From Zygophlyctis sp. KS116 (lineage: Eukaryota; Chytridiomycota): 26,156 nucleotides of DNA. The DNA lies in assembly GCA_054661495.1 (NCBI GenBank), contig BAAFSQ010000136.1, positions 1 through 26,156 on the forward strand, in the 5' to 3' direction. The notes under the pieces were generated by a model. The model was given only the letters and a program-made list of their open reading frames with translations, was not told the origin of the DNA and searched no databases. The translations under genes and the position numbers were made by a program. Of this stretch, positions 8,491-17,967 are shown in pieces; positions within the stretch are counted from its first letter, which is position 1, and each line of letters opens with the position of its first letter.

Positions 8491-11400
8491 TTATAATTTA
8501 CGAAGTCCTAAAAATCCATGTCCAAGTGACTGCTTCTTTACGCCATGATAATGAATAGATAGTGTTGATTTTGATGGTAAAGCCAAAAAGTCAATTAGAC
8601 TTAGTCCGGAAACAGTACCCTCCTCCATTTTTCCATTTCCATGCATAATGTAACCAGACGAGTGATGGACTACATATGATGGTGAGTTGATTGCAGACAT
8701 CACCGATTCTCCATTTACAACGAGCTGGATTGACGGTTTTGTTTTTGTGAAAAATGCCAATGTGATTTCGTACAATCCGGCTTCAGCAACTTTGATATTA
8801 AAAGAATCTTGTTCCCATTGGAAGTTTTCTTCGTCTAAATTGAGTTGGTGAAATGATTTACCTGTATTACGAGTTTGAATATTCCATGGGACGGCGCTCC
8901 CTAATTTTAGGCGTCCAGACTTCCAAATCCATTGCGCACATCGATGAAATGGCTCGTAAAGTTGACTGGCCAAAATATTTTTACATGAACTTAAATCAGA
9001 ACACAACAAAAACAGCTTTTCGTCGAATTCTCGCCGAATTCGCTGTTCCAAAATCTCCATTTCGTCATCAGAGGGGGTGCTACCTTCTTTCCTTGCTCGG
9101 TCCAAGTTTTGTTTATTAGAAATAAGTTTGATTTTTTCATTAATTAAATTTTCTGTAAACTGCTTGATTGATTTTAAATCATTTTTGCCAATTTCAGCAT
9201 CTGACTGATCACTGGCAATATAAAATGAATCAGGAGTTCTTAGTTTGCTTTCCAAGGATTTAATCTGATTCTTAACATAAATTTCAAGATCTTTTTTAAG
9301 TTTGCTCTTAATCTTTTCATTTTCTGTATTTTGATCAGATTCTTCTAAAACATTTGTTAATCTGGCTGGAATTGCATTCATTTTCTTTTTAGCAACCTTT
9401 TTAAGCTCATCTCTGGTAGCCAAATGTTTTACTAGTTCTTCCAGCACATCGTTATCCACTTTAGTCTCAAATTTAGATTCGAGATCCACCCAAAGTTTGG
9501 ACATGTGTACAGATAACAAATGATCGATTTGAGGAGAGGATTTTTCGTCTTGTAAACTTTTAAGATTATTATTCATTGTCCGAAGAGTTTCACCTTGAGT
9601 AATGTATTCCGATTCGATGTTTTGGATGGTTGGATTGATTTTTGTTTTAATTATTGATTCAAGATCAACAATCTTTTCTTGTATTGCAGCAAAAGTATCT
9701 CTGGAATCTAAAGCGTTAGTAAAATATATAATCGTACCCTGAAATTTTGCAAAATTCAGAGACTGGTTCTGGTTAGAAGATATGATCTTATCATCCAAAG
9801 TCTTTATCAAAATAGCAGATATCTCCACCTTTTGTTTAACATCGTGAACATCTTTAGCCAGATCTAATGAATGAGAATAAACTACTATAGATACCTTTTA
9901 TGTTGATCGAGTTCAAAGGTTTAGCCATTGATTCAACTTCACCTATTCTTGCTGCAAGTACTGATAACCTCGTATTAACGTCCAGGTTGGATTGATGTAC
10001 TTTAGTCTGTTTCATCTGAATTCCCTGATTATCAATACTTTTCCTGACATCTGTGATATCTCTTTCAACTGATTTTAATTCTAGCGAAATTTTCTGTATA
10101 TCTGATTCAAACAAACTTAATTTAGGAGTTAAAGTGGATAAATTGGAAATATCGTCTTGATTCTTTTTCCAAATATTTGATGAAAATACAACTTCTTCAA
10201 TTTTCTTATGAAGATCAATATTAACAGCTGTAGAAGGAGTGTCCGATTTCTTTAAAATTTCTTTTGATAATAAAGAATTCTTTTCAGTTATTTTTTCCAT
10301 TTTTTGACTAATTTCAGCCATTTTTTCCTTGATGTAAGGAATATTTAGAGATGATAGTGAGTCCTTGATGGTGTTTGGAACAGTTACTTCATGTTCATTT
10401 AATTTCATATCAATGTATTCTTTCTGTTTGAGTATTTCGGATTTAAGCATGTTAATAGATGCCAAAACTCCTGTATCGTGAGCAGAAGTTCTATTCTTCT
10501 CCTGTAGATCTTTTGTTGTTTCTTTGAGGGACTCAACAGCCGACTTGAAATTATCGACAATATCATTGGTGGTTTTTTGTCCAGATTTAATTTGAGCGAA
10601 CCCAGTTTCTAGTAATTTTAAGCCTTCCTGAAGTGAGTTTATCCTTTTATTGTCAATTTCATGCATCTTTGAATTCGATGCAATAGTTTCTTTAGTGGAA
10701 TCGAACTCTTTGTGCTGTTCATTTGCTAATCTTTCGATTTGATTGACTCTATCGTCTATAATTTGAAGATGTCTTTTATTTGATTTGGGCAGTTCTGCTA
10801 ATGCGGAAGAGCATTGGTACATTTCATCTTTTAATTCCCGAAACTTATTTTCTAAATCCAACATGAGAGAATGCATTTCATTTTCATTAGATTTGGTCTC
10901 GAGCGCATTATTTTCATCATTGGTTTTGGGAATCTCTTTTTCTTTTAGAATTTGAGAATCAGTAACTCGATCCACCATATTTTTTAAGCTGCTTTCGACT
11001 ATTGATATTCGCTGATCTATTTCAGCATTGCGCACCTTTGTCTTTTCTAATGATTCTACAATTGACGATTGGGCTGATTCGATTTCATTCTTGAATCTCT
11101 TATACACTTCATTAGAATTGTGAAGTGAATCTATGTCGGCAGTATGCTTCTTTTGATTCTGCGTATTTATATCTATCACATTTTCTATCCTTTTTAGATC
11201 CTCTTGGAAAGCATCGATTTTTTGTGAAAGTCCACTGGCTGAACTTGAAATCAAATTTTCGAATTTTAAATCAGTTGACTTGCTTTCCTCTTGCAACTTA
11301 ACGAATTTTTCCTGCAACGATTCTACTTTTTGGGAAAGTTCCAAATTTAAATCATTCTTTATAGTTAAAAAATCTTTGATTACCGTTTTTGAATATTCTT

Positions 11401-12373
11401 CATTATTAGTAGAGTGCTGTAGAGCATTCTGTATAGCATCTTTCAATTCAGATTCTGTTATATATTTAGTATTTTCCTTATTTATAGTAGTTAATATTTT
11501 TTTAGTTTCATCTTGCAATATTACGCGGATCTGGACCATTATATCGTTTTGAATTTGTTGTTTAATTTTGTCATGACCACTTAAAACCAAATCATCAATT
11601 GATTCTAAAACATTAATATTTTGATTGGAACTGGTAATCTGATCTTGAATTTCGTTTTTTATCCATTCTTTAGTATGATTCTTTGTTTCTTTTTCTTGTG
11701 CTCTTTCTTTATTAATATGAGCTAGTACGTTTTGCATTCGATCAATATTTAATGAATTTTTTAGTTGATCAATTTGAATTTCTACTTCATTTTGAACCCA
11801 TTCTTTTGAGAAATTTGGTTCCTCCTTTTTCATATTCTGAATCGATCTATTAATTCTTCGTAGACTCCCTAGTTTTGAGTTTGATTTTCTATCCATTGAT
11901 GATTTTTCTGTAACGATATCAATATCATTGAGAGCATCCTTTAGATTTTTCATCGTTTGATCATGCGTATGTAATGCATCAAGTACCTGGGCAATTGCTG
12001 CATTTGATTGATAATTTATGATTGATCCTCTTAAGCTATGTCTTGACGATTCTTTTAGTTTTTCAATGGATCCAAAGACCGCCTTTACTTTATTAGCGTT
12101 TGGAATTATATCCTGATTCAGTTTAAAGTCCAATGTATAAGAACTTGAATCTATTATTTTTCCCGGACCATTATAAGCCTCAAGGAACCGTGATTTCTCA
12201 ATTGATTGATTGGAGGCAAGTTCGTCAATGCCCTGTAATCTTGGCTCAAATTCCAACTCTTGGGCATAATTAGGCGTTCGATTTCCAAGTAAAGATGAAA
12301 GCATTGAAGTAGTTCCAGTATCATCTGTATCTGATAATTGTCCATCGGGCGTAGTGATAAAGCGTCTTTCCAT
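8491..12373 (-). CDS. Long coiled-coil protein with C1q/TNF-like C-terminal domain
   Basis: Three exons (12373-9895, 9863-9738, 9707-8491) give about 1273 residues. The first intron is 31 nt. The second, at 9708-9737, is 30 nt with a perfect TACTAAC branch site; because it is a multiple of three it would otherwise be read through. I chose ATG at 12373 (MERRFITTPDGQL); the open frame extends 46 codons further without a better start. Residues about 100-1100 are Lys/Glu/Asn-rich, low in proline, with heptad-like patterns (ENVIDINTQNQKK, VERDITDVRKSIDNQG), indicating extended coiled coils. Residues about 1123-1273 form a compact beta-rich domain with AEAGLYEITLAFF, LSLIDFLALPSKSTLSIHYHG and GHGFLGLRKL, resembling the C1q/TNF jelly roll. 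No signal peptide is seen, so it is probably intracellular. With CEP20 next door, a basal-body or flagellar role is possible but is inference only. Confidence 0.85.
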
Positions 12374-12507
12374 TTTCACGTTAAATTTTCGCGTTAAGCG
12401 CGAGTGGACAGATCTCTTGGAGTTATTTTTTATAATGGATTCATGAATGTACATAATTTCTTCAAATTTCAAAAGATCCCAATCAATAATTTCGGAGAGT
12501 AAAAACT

Positions 12508-14263
12508 TCAAACCAGTTTCGCAATTGGTTCAGGATTTTTTGATACAACAGCTCTAAAGTAAGCTGTAATAGAAGTCTTTGTGCAAGATTCCAACCATAC
12601 CGCAGTAGCATTGGATTTGGTTTCAGTTCTAAAGTTGCTGACCCAGGATCCCCAAGTTTCATTACACACTGCTGGTTTTGACCAGAGTGAATCATCAAAA
12701 CTCGTAGACTGATTCCATCCAGCGGATGGATTGAGTATTGTTTTAAAAGAAGATAATCCAGTATCAGTAGCACCTGTCACTGTCTTCGGAACATCGTCTA
12801 CATATACAGCACCCAAAAAACCTGCGATAAGACCTTCATCAATAGCCTCTACTGCAACTACCCATGGACCATTTCCTGTCACAGTAAACTTGTGAGTATT
12901 GATCATATACCAAGCATAGTTAGGATTTACCGGAATTGTCTGCCCATCAACCGTTAATTTATAGCGGTTGTCAACGGCAATGGTAACCTTAATTTCATGT
13001 GAATTACCACATCTTTGTAAAGTAATTCCTGTTTCATGAGCGTGTCTAATATTAATTTCGAAAAAAACCACTACACTTCCATTCCACATCTAGGATGAAA
13101 TGTACCAGTCAGATTGTGATTTTTGTAGAGGCTTCTTTGAAATTTAGATAAGAAAATAGTTACAATGATCGCAAATTGGGTAATTCCCCAATTTTTGGTG
13201 GAACGGGTCCTGAAAATTGATTTTGGTTAAGGTGACTTTAATTATAAATCGTAAAATATGTACAGTTCAGTCAATTTTGATTTCTCCCCAAGCCAGGATG
13301 GAATGCTTCCACTGATATGATTCAAGGTAAGATCGCTTAGTCCTCAATTTTAAAATTACTTACAGAATTTCCAAATTCACTAAATTTCCAAGTTGTTGAG
13401 GAATTTTTCCACTTATACCGTTATATCCTAGCGAACTAAAATAATTAGAGTGAGAAAACGGTTACAGTTTTCGTAAGCTTTTCAAGTTTGTAAGTTCTTC
13501 TGGAATTGATCCGCCAAGACCTCGCAACCACCAATCGATTTCGATAACGGTTGATCCCTCGGACGTAACCCCCCGTATTCCACAAGTTCCAAAGAGGCTG
13601 CCCATATGAGCTTCTTCCTCACCTTCTAACAGCTGCCATGATCGGTAAACCCAGCAACAGTCCCTGGAATTTGAATCACAGGTAACTAGGGGTGTTTTTA
13701 GACAGCTATTCAGCGTGATTCCTGTATTTTCAACATTCCTAATAGCATTAATTCGAATACTTGTACACAGTATTCCAACATTGCCGATGAAGTTGGCCAG
13801 TCAGATTCTGATTCCCATACAAATAACTTGAGATTTAAATTTAGAAAAAAAACTACAGAATTTCCAAACTTTTTAAATTTGTCACATTTCCAAATTCCGC
13901 AATTGAACCAGAGAGTTGATTGTCGTTAAGATAACTTTCATTTAAGTGTAGAAATACTTACAGTTTTTGCAATTTTTCCAAACTTCCAATTTCAGCAGGA
14001 ATTGAACCAGAGAGACCTTGAGATGCCCAGGCAAGCTCAATAACTTTGCTTGTAGAATCACAAGTCACACCAGTCATTGAGCAACAAGCAGTGGCACTAG
14101 TAGGTGATACTGAAGTAGTCTTTCCCATCAGTTGCCAAGATCGGACAACCCAACAGCAGTCCGCAGATGATGAATCACAAGTAACTTGAGACTCTGCCCC
14201 TACAATGATTGCTGATACAATCAATACCCAGAGTTTAAAGTTGTTATTTCCAATATTGAACAT
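12508..14263 (-). CDS. Secreted LRR protein with two cap domains and lectin-like tail
   Basis: Nine exons (14263-13962, 13934-13857, 13826-13767, 13738-13466, 13435-13364, 13335-13264, 13235-13164, 13134-13075, 13045-12508) sum to 1527 nt, a frame of 508 residues; introns are 27-30 nt. Residues 1-25 form a signal peptide (KLWVLIVSAIIVGAES). Cap 1 follows (DCCWVVRSWQ, ACCSMTGVTCDS), then one LRR, a block-end exon, a second cap (DSNSRDCCWVYRSWQ) at about 147-238, three LRRs, another block-end exon (GTFHPRCGME), and a 178-residue tail. The tail, which ends YFRAVVSKNPEPIAKLV, has two beta-rich parts (VDNRYKLTVDGQ, AGFLGAVYV; SFDDSLW, WGSWVSNFR) resembling galactose-binding-like folds. No transmembrane segment is seen. 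Carbohydrate or surface binding is inference. The unrelated coiled-coil gene starts 134 bp downstream on the same strand. Confidence 0.87.
13466..13738 (-). other. Internal cap exon in the minus-strand LRR gene
   Basis: This 273-nt exon opens with block-end sequence NVENTGITLNSC, continues VTCDSNSRDCCWVYRSWQ, and ends in a first LRR (LGGSIPEELTNLKSLRKL). The layout (block-end motif then cap in one exon) is the same as at 574-831, so internal caps recur in this family. This copy has diverged in the middle: it has GSLFGTCGIRGVTSEG where the other caps have ACCSMTGVTCDS. Confidence 0.75.
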
Positions 14264-14810
14264 TGCTTTTAGTTACAATTTAGTTTTCAGAACGGAAACT
14301 TCTATAAATAGATCTGAACTAAGCCAAGTTGACGCCGCTTAACGACAGAGTTTGAATCGCAAGAATCACTATTCATACCAGTAGTATAGATAAGGCACAG
14401 AATGATACCGTTTTTCTTGGCAGATGCTCTCTGCTAAAATCTGTTCAAAGTGTGGCATGTGACTTATGTTCATAAGGGTGATTAATGCCAAATATGATGG
14501 GTTGTGATTTTGTGCTCTATTCATACAAATATTTACTTTAATAGTAATTCTATACATACAAAATCTGATGAATTCTCAATTATTATTATCTGTGCTCCGC
14601 TCTCTGCTCAGATTGAATTCAATTTCTTTTGATTTGTGAGTGGCTGCTGGTGGCGCCTCTTTTGAGTTGGTTGGCGCCTATTTTTAGAGTTCGAAGCAAC
14701 AAAGACGGCAGCAACACAGCTGCTGAACAACTACTATCAAATCCACTCCACACTTCAGACTTGCCAACCCAGAGACCAAAGTTTTTCTTCCTCCAAAACA
14801 ATAAAAACAA
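14264..14810. other. Divergent intergenic region of LRR and HNH genes
   Basis: This 547-bp region separates the minus-strand LRR start (14263) from the HNH-gene start (14811). A TATAAATA string lies about 40 bp upstream of the LRR ATG (near 14304) but reads TATTTATA in that gene's direction. The right half (14691-14782) is a near-copy of the first HNH codons. No other gene is supported; short open frames here are interrupted or lack start codons. Confidence 0.5.
14691..14782 (+). repeat. Upstream copy of direct repeat at the HNH gene
   Basis: This 92-nt stretch is nearly identical to 14818-14904 (87 nt), offset by 127 bp. The upstream copy carries 5 extra bases (an added CTCCA in the CCACACTTCAG region) and one further substitution. 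The downstream copy encodes residues 3-31 of the HNH protein. The two copies are separated by 35 nt containing an A-rich stretch. Confidence 0.85.
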
Positions 14811-15854
14811 ATGGACATCGAAGCAACAAAGACGGCAGCAACACAGCTGCTGGACAACTACTATCAAATCCACACTTCAGACTTGCCAACCCAGAGACCA
14901 AAGTCCCAGTGGCAGGCCGAGAACAAACGAGGCTTATTTCTGGGCATCATTCAGGAGGGAGAAGACTCGCACATCATTCAACTACACCACCTCCTGGCCA
15001 CCAACCAATTTACTCAACAGCAGGAATTCTCAACCACCTCCCAATTGGCAGACCCACAACATCCTCGCACCTTTATCGACGACATGTTTGCCCACTACAT
15101 CCTACCATTCCACAAGGATTACAGCGACACATCCACCTGCCACACTCCGCTTTCTTCAAACCCATCATCAAGAAGCAACTCTGCCGAGGATTTGGACTAT
15201 GTCCCGGATGAGAGAGAGCTGACCCACAAGGATTTGAAGAAGGCTGTCGAGAAGAGAGACGGAGTTTGTCTGTTTTGCTGGGGAAACAAGCAATTGGAGG
15301 CAGCTCACATTATTGCTCAAAAGAACATTCCAATGGCGTACGACGGACCATCACTCCTACTGCGAGCCGGTTTGACTCAGAAACACCAAGTACAGAACGG
15401 CTTCTTGCTCTGCAAAGTGTGCCACGGCGAATTCCACCAGCTGCAGCGATATGTGGATGTAGTGGACGAGAAGCTGGTAGTCAAGGTGGTCAACTACTCA
15501 GTTCTTGGAAAAGACGACAAGCACAGGGAATGGCAAGAGACTGTAGAAGATTTACAAGTGGTGCGTGGCAACAGGCAAAAACGCTGGACCGACATTGACA
15601 ACCGACAAGCAATCGAACCCAACGGTGAAATGGCCTTGTATTTCGTCGAAAACATCGAAACCCAACTACCAAACAGAGACGCACTAGAATTCCACAAAGC
15701 AGCGTGCCTTATTTGGCGCATGGCAGGCGGTGCTGAATCAGAGGATGAGCATTGCCCTGATGATGATGACTACGTTCCTGTTGACTACCGAAGCAAGAGT
15801 ATTGAGAAATGGATGGACTCGAGTGCTACTTTGGTTATCGAAAGTACTCAATAA
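14811..15854 (+). CDS. HNH-endonuclease-domain protein
   Basis: An uninterrupted 347-residue frame; ATG at 14811 is the first in-frame start. The C-terminal half holds an HNH domain of the fungal HNH_2 type: C153 and C156 (CLFC), H166 (EAAHII), N196-G197, C201 and C204, H205 and H209 (CKVCHGEFH). The metal and catalytic positions therefore appear present. The N-terminal 140 residues are Gln/Thr/Ser/His-rich and look unstructured; an acidic patch (EDEHCPDDDD) lies near the C-terminus. Codon use is clearly richer in C and G than the neighbours and there is no micro-intron, which suggests a different origin such as transfer, retrocopy or a mobile gene family. Whether it cuts DNA is unknown. An AATAAA overlaps the stop codon at about 15852. 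It lies between two LRR loci. Confidence 0.85.
   Translation: MDIEATKTAATQLLDNYYQIHTSDLPTQRPKSQWQAENKRGLFLGIIQEGEDSHIIQLHHLLATNQFTQQQEFSTTSQLADPQHPRTFIDDMFAHYILPFHKDYSDTSTCHTPLSSNPSSRSNSAEDLDYVPDERELTHKDLKKAVEKRDGVCLFCWGNKQLEAAHIIAQKNIPMAYDGPSLLLRAGLTQKHQVQNGFLLCKVCHGEFHQLQRYVDVVDEKLVVKVVNYSVLGKDDKHREWQETVEDLQVVRGNRQKRWTDIDNRQAIEPNGEMALYFVENIETQLPNRDALEFHKAACLIWRMAGGAESEDEHCPDDDDYVPVDYRSKSIEKWMDSSATLVIESTQ
14818..14904 (+). repeat. Downstream copy of direct repeat (HNH residues 3-31)
   Basis: Partner of 14691-14782. It lies inside the coding region immediately after the start codon. The upstream copy would encode nearly the same peptide for part of its length but shifts frame after the 5-nt difference, so it is not a simple extension of the protein. 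Confidence 0.85.
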
Positions 15855-16062
15855 AGCCGTGTTTTCATTCTTTATTTATAATAGACTGATTTCTGAACCA
15901 AAGCAATAGTTCTTATCGTAGTAAATGTCATGGTGTAATCGCTTCAAAAAGGGGCCTTTCTTCTCATCTAACCCGACCTCCATCTACGGCTTTTTCAGTC
16001 GTTTCTCTCAATCAGTGATTCGCAACGATGTTTCAGAATAAACGATTTACAGCTCCATTGAT
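15855..16062. other. Intergenic between convergent HNH gene and minus-strand ORF
   Basis: About 208 bp holding the 3' ends of two converging genes. It includes a TTTATTTATAATAG stretch after the HNH stop. No gene or structured element is seen. Confidence 0.4.
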
Positions 16063-16485
16063 TTATTTTATATTCAAATTCACGATACTATCAGATAGAA
16101 TCATGTCGTCTTGAGTGGATTGATTGCCATCCCTCTCTCCATCATCTTCAATTGAATGGAAACTGTATCCTGAGGCAATTGAGTTGTCGTCAATGTCAAT
16201 GGTTTCACGATATGGCGGCAAAGTCCCTTTCCAGAATGAGCTTGAAGAATAATTATCTGTGAACAGAGTTTTCGCTTCGTCACCGTCCAGCCAACGACGC
16301 CATTTTGTACATTCGTTGCGAATTGTTGTCCAGGGTAATCCAGAGTATACAAACATTGGGTAATCATTCAGAAATCGATAATAAACGATGTATAAATGAC
16401 ACATGGCGTATTTCCAATTGAAATGTTTTGTTGTATAATCGTTGAAATCCTTTTGATTTTCGAAACAAAGCTCCAAAGCTGCCAA
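16063..16485 (-). CDS. Hypothetical protein, 5' end uncertain
   Basis: An open frame of about 140 codons. The frame begins at a TTG rather than ATG; an acceptor-like AG lies just upstream on the minus strand, so a 5' exon may be missing or lost. The first third is rich in aromatic residues (YAMCHLYIVYYRF, PMFVYSGLPWTT, KWRRWLDG); the tail is acidic and Ser-rich (DIDDNSIASGYSFHSIEDD). I do not recognise a family. It lies beside a 16-bp inverted repeat and the truncated third LRR locus, so it could be a remnant. The stop is close to the HNH gene's 3' end (convergent). Confidence 0.45.
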   Translation of the reverse strand: MAALELCFENQKDFNDYTTKHFNWKYAMCHLYIVYYRFLNDYPMFVYSGLPWTTIRNECTKWRRWLDGDEAKTLFTDNYSSSSFWKGTLPPYRETIDIDDNSIASGYSFHSIEDDGERDGNQSTQDDMILSDSIVNLNIK

Positions 16486-16492
16486 TCAGAAA

Positions 16493-16539
16493 ATTACAAA
16501 TTGTAAACGACTTCAAAATCACAGTTTACAATTTGTAAT
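16493..16539. repeat. Perfect 16-bp inverted repeat with 15-nt spacer
   Basis: ATTACAAATTGTAAAC at 16493-16508 is exactly reverse-complemented at 16524-16539 with 15 nt between. It sits just upstream of the minus-strand hypothetical ORF and 34 bp left of the first retained LRR exon of the truncated third locus. It could be a hairpin, a regulatory dyad, or a scar of the event that removed the LRR gene's 5' part. Confidence 0.8.
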
Positions 16540-16573
16540 GCATGAAGAATCATTGAAATGACCAAACTGCTAG

Positions 16574-17442
16574 TCAACTTCAAGTGAATAAACTCTCAAG
16601 TTCAATCCCTGTAGAGATTGGGAATTTAGAAAGTGTGGTAGATCTGTAATCATTTTTAAAATTAATTTCAAGTCGGCTTTTCTTGAATCAACTCTCAGGT
16701 TCGATCCCTGCTTCGATTGGAAATTTGAAAAACTTGTCCTGGCTGTAATTATTTTCAAATTTAAAATTAAAAGTCAGCTTTACAACAATCAGCTTAATGG
16801 TTCGATCCCATCTACGATTGGAAATTTAACCAATTTGACTAGACTGTAATAATTTCTTAATTAAAAATGAAACTATCAGGGTCCGTTCCTGCAGAAATTG
16901 GGAGAGTAACCAATTTGCAACAACTGTAATCATTTTCTAAATTTAAAATTAGGCTTTTTTTGAACAATACATCATTAAATGGAGCTTATGCAAGTGTAAT
17001 ACTTTTGTTATATAAGTGAAATAGAGCAGCTAGCAAAACCAGTGTCATTCTATGTGATTGTGCCACGAAAGAATCCCCAGCATTTTCTTTTCCTCCCGAA
17101 AATACTCCCAAAGCATGTCTTGCAAGTAGTACAATAGGAGGAATACTAAGAAAAAGAGCTCAGATCTTCTCGTACATGGTTGATGGAAATCAATACACTT
17201 GCAATAACAACACTGAAGGCAATCCTTCCCAAGATTGTTTGAATTCATTGATTTTCTATTGCAATTCTGATAGACTCAATGGAGGAGTTTCTTCTGTCAA
17301 TGAATGCAAGAATAGAGTAGATGACATGTCTAGAAGTTTGAATGGACATTGGCAAACGTGGCGCTCTCGCTGTTCTAATTCCGCTTGGACATTTTCAAGC
17401 TCTAGAATATTAAATCCAAGACTCTATTATGGGATAGGCTGA
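16574..17442 (+). pseudogene. 5'-truncated third LRR gene copy
   Basis: Exons with the same structure as LRR gene 1 (16574-16645, 16673-16744, 16774-16845, each 72 nt) are followed by a shortened unit ending at 16925 that lacks the LxLxxN half. A block-end exon lies at 16953-16993, and a final exon starting at 17027 runs to the stop at 17442. The final exon encodes ASKTSVILCDC, then a Cys-rich domain matching that of LRR gene 1 (YTC, QDCLNSLIFYC, NEC, WRSRC). No start codon, signal peptide or cap is found upstream. The shortened unit breaks frame if spliced at the nearest AG, but skipping it (exon ending 16845 to exon starting 16953) keeps the frame. I call it a pseudogene because the 5' end is gone; expression of a fragment cannot be excluded. 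Confidence 0.7.
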
Positions 17443-17967
17443 AATGATCATTTACATTCATTCCTCTCATAAACCAACCTAAAAATCTATAAAACTCTAT
17501 AAAACACCAAAAAAACTATAAAACTCTAAAGAAAACACCAAAAAATCTATAAAACTCTATGAAACAGCAAAAAAATCTATAAAATCTCAAAAGAAACTAA
17601 AAAAAGAAAATCTTGATACAACATTGATATCGAAAAAAAATAAAAGGAATGGTTTATGATTTCTCTACACAAGTACTAAAGTACACTGACACTTGAGTCA
17701 AATCGTGACCAGAGCGGTGAAAATGCTCCAATTGCTCTTTATTCCGAATGTTTGTAATAAGTTTCAACTATAACCCAGGTCATTCTTTGTTGAATCTAGA
17801 ATTACCAAGTTTACTTGAATTTTATATGTTTTCTTGATAATACAAAACTATTACTAGTAAAAGGCTACGTAGACATTCAAATTCTGAATGCATATAGTAG
17901 TACGTACAGATAAACTGCTAAAAATAACAATTTACCGTTTAGATTGCATCCAATCACAATTGGAAAT
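17443..17967. other. 3' flank of third LRR locus, no gene recognised
   Basis: AT-rich sequence between the LRR stop and the ZFC3H1-like 3' end. The left half holds an A-rich tandem repeat and a block similar to the LRR gene 1 flank. The right half shows nothing I can support as a gene. Confidence 0.5.
17481..17590. repeat. A-rich tandem repeat, about 29-bp period, 3-4 copies
   Basis: Imperfect units of the type AAAAATCTATAAAACTC plus TATAAAACACC start near 17481, 17509, 17540 and 17569. About one and a half related units occur at 4408-4456, in the same position relative to LRR gene 1. This links the two 3' flanks as duplicated DNA. Confidence 0.7.

Noticed and set aside
8853-9119. Plus-strand frame of 88 residues
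   Set aside because: It lies antisense to the beta-rich end of the coiled-coil gene and has no protein-like features.
15266-15598. 110-residue frame overlapping the HNH gene
   Set aside because: It is a shadow of the HNH frame, which carries the conserved metal and catalytic residues.
14690-15860. HNH gene as a complete mobile element
   Set aside because: I could not find terminal repeats, target-site duplications or an intron core around it; only the local 5' direct repeat is visible.
16570-16758. Minus-strand frame of 62 residues
   Set aside because: It is antisense to the LRR cassettes of the truncated third locus.
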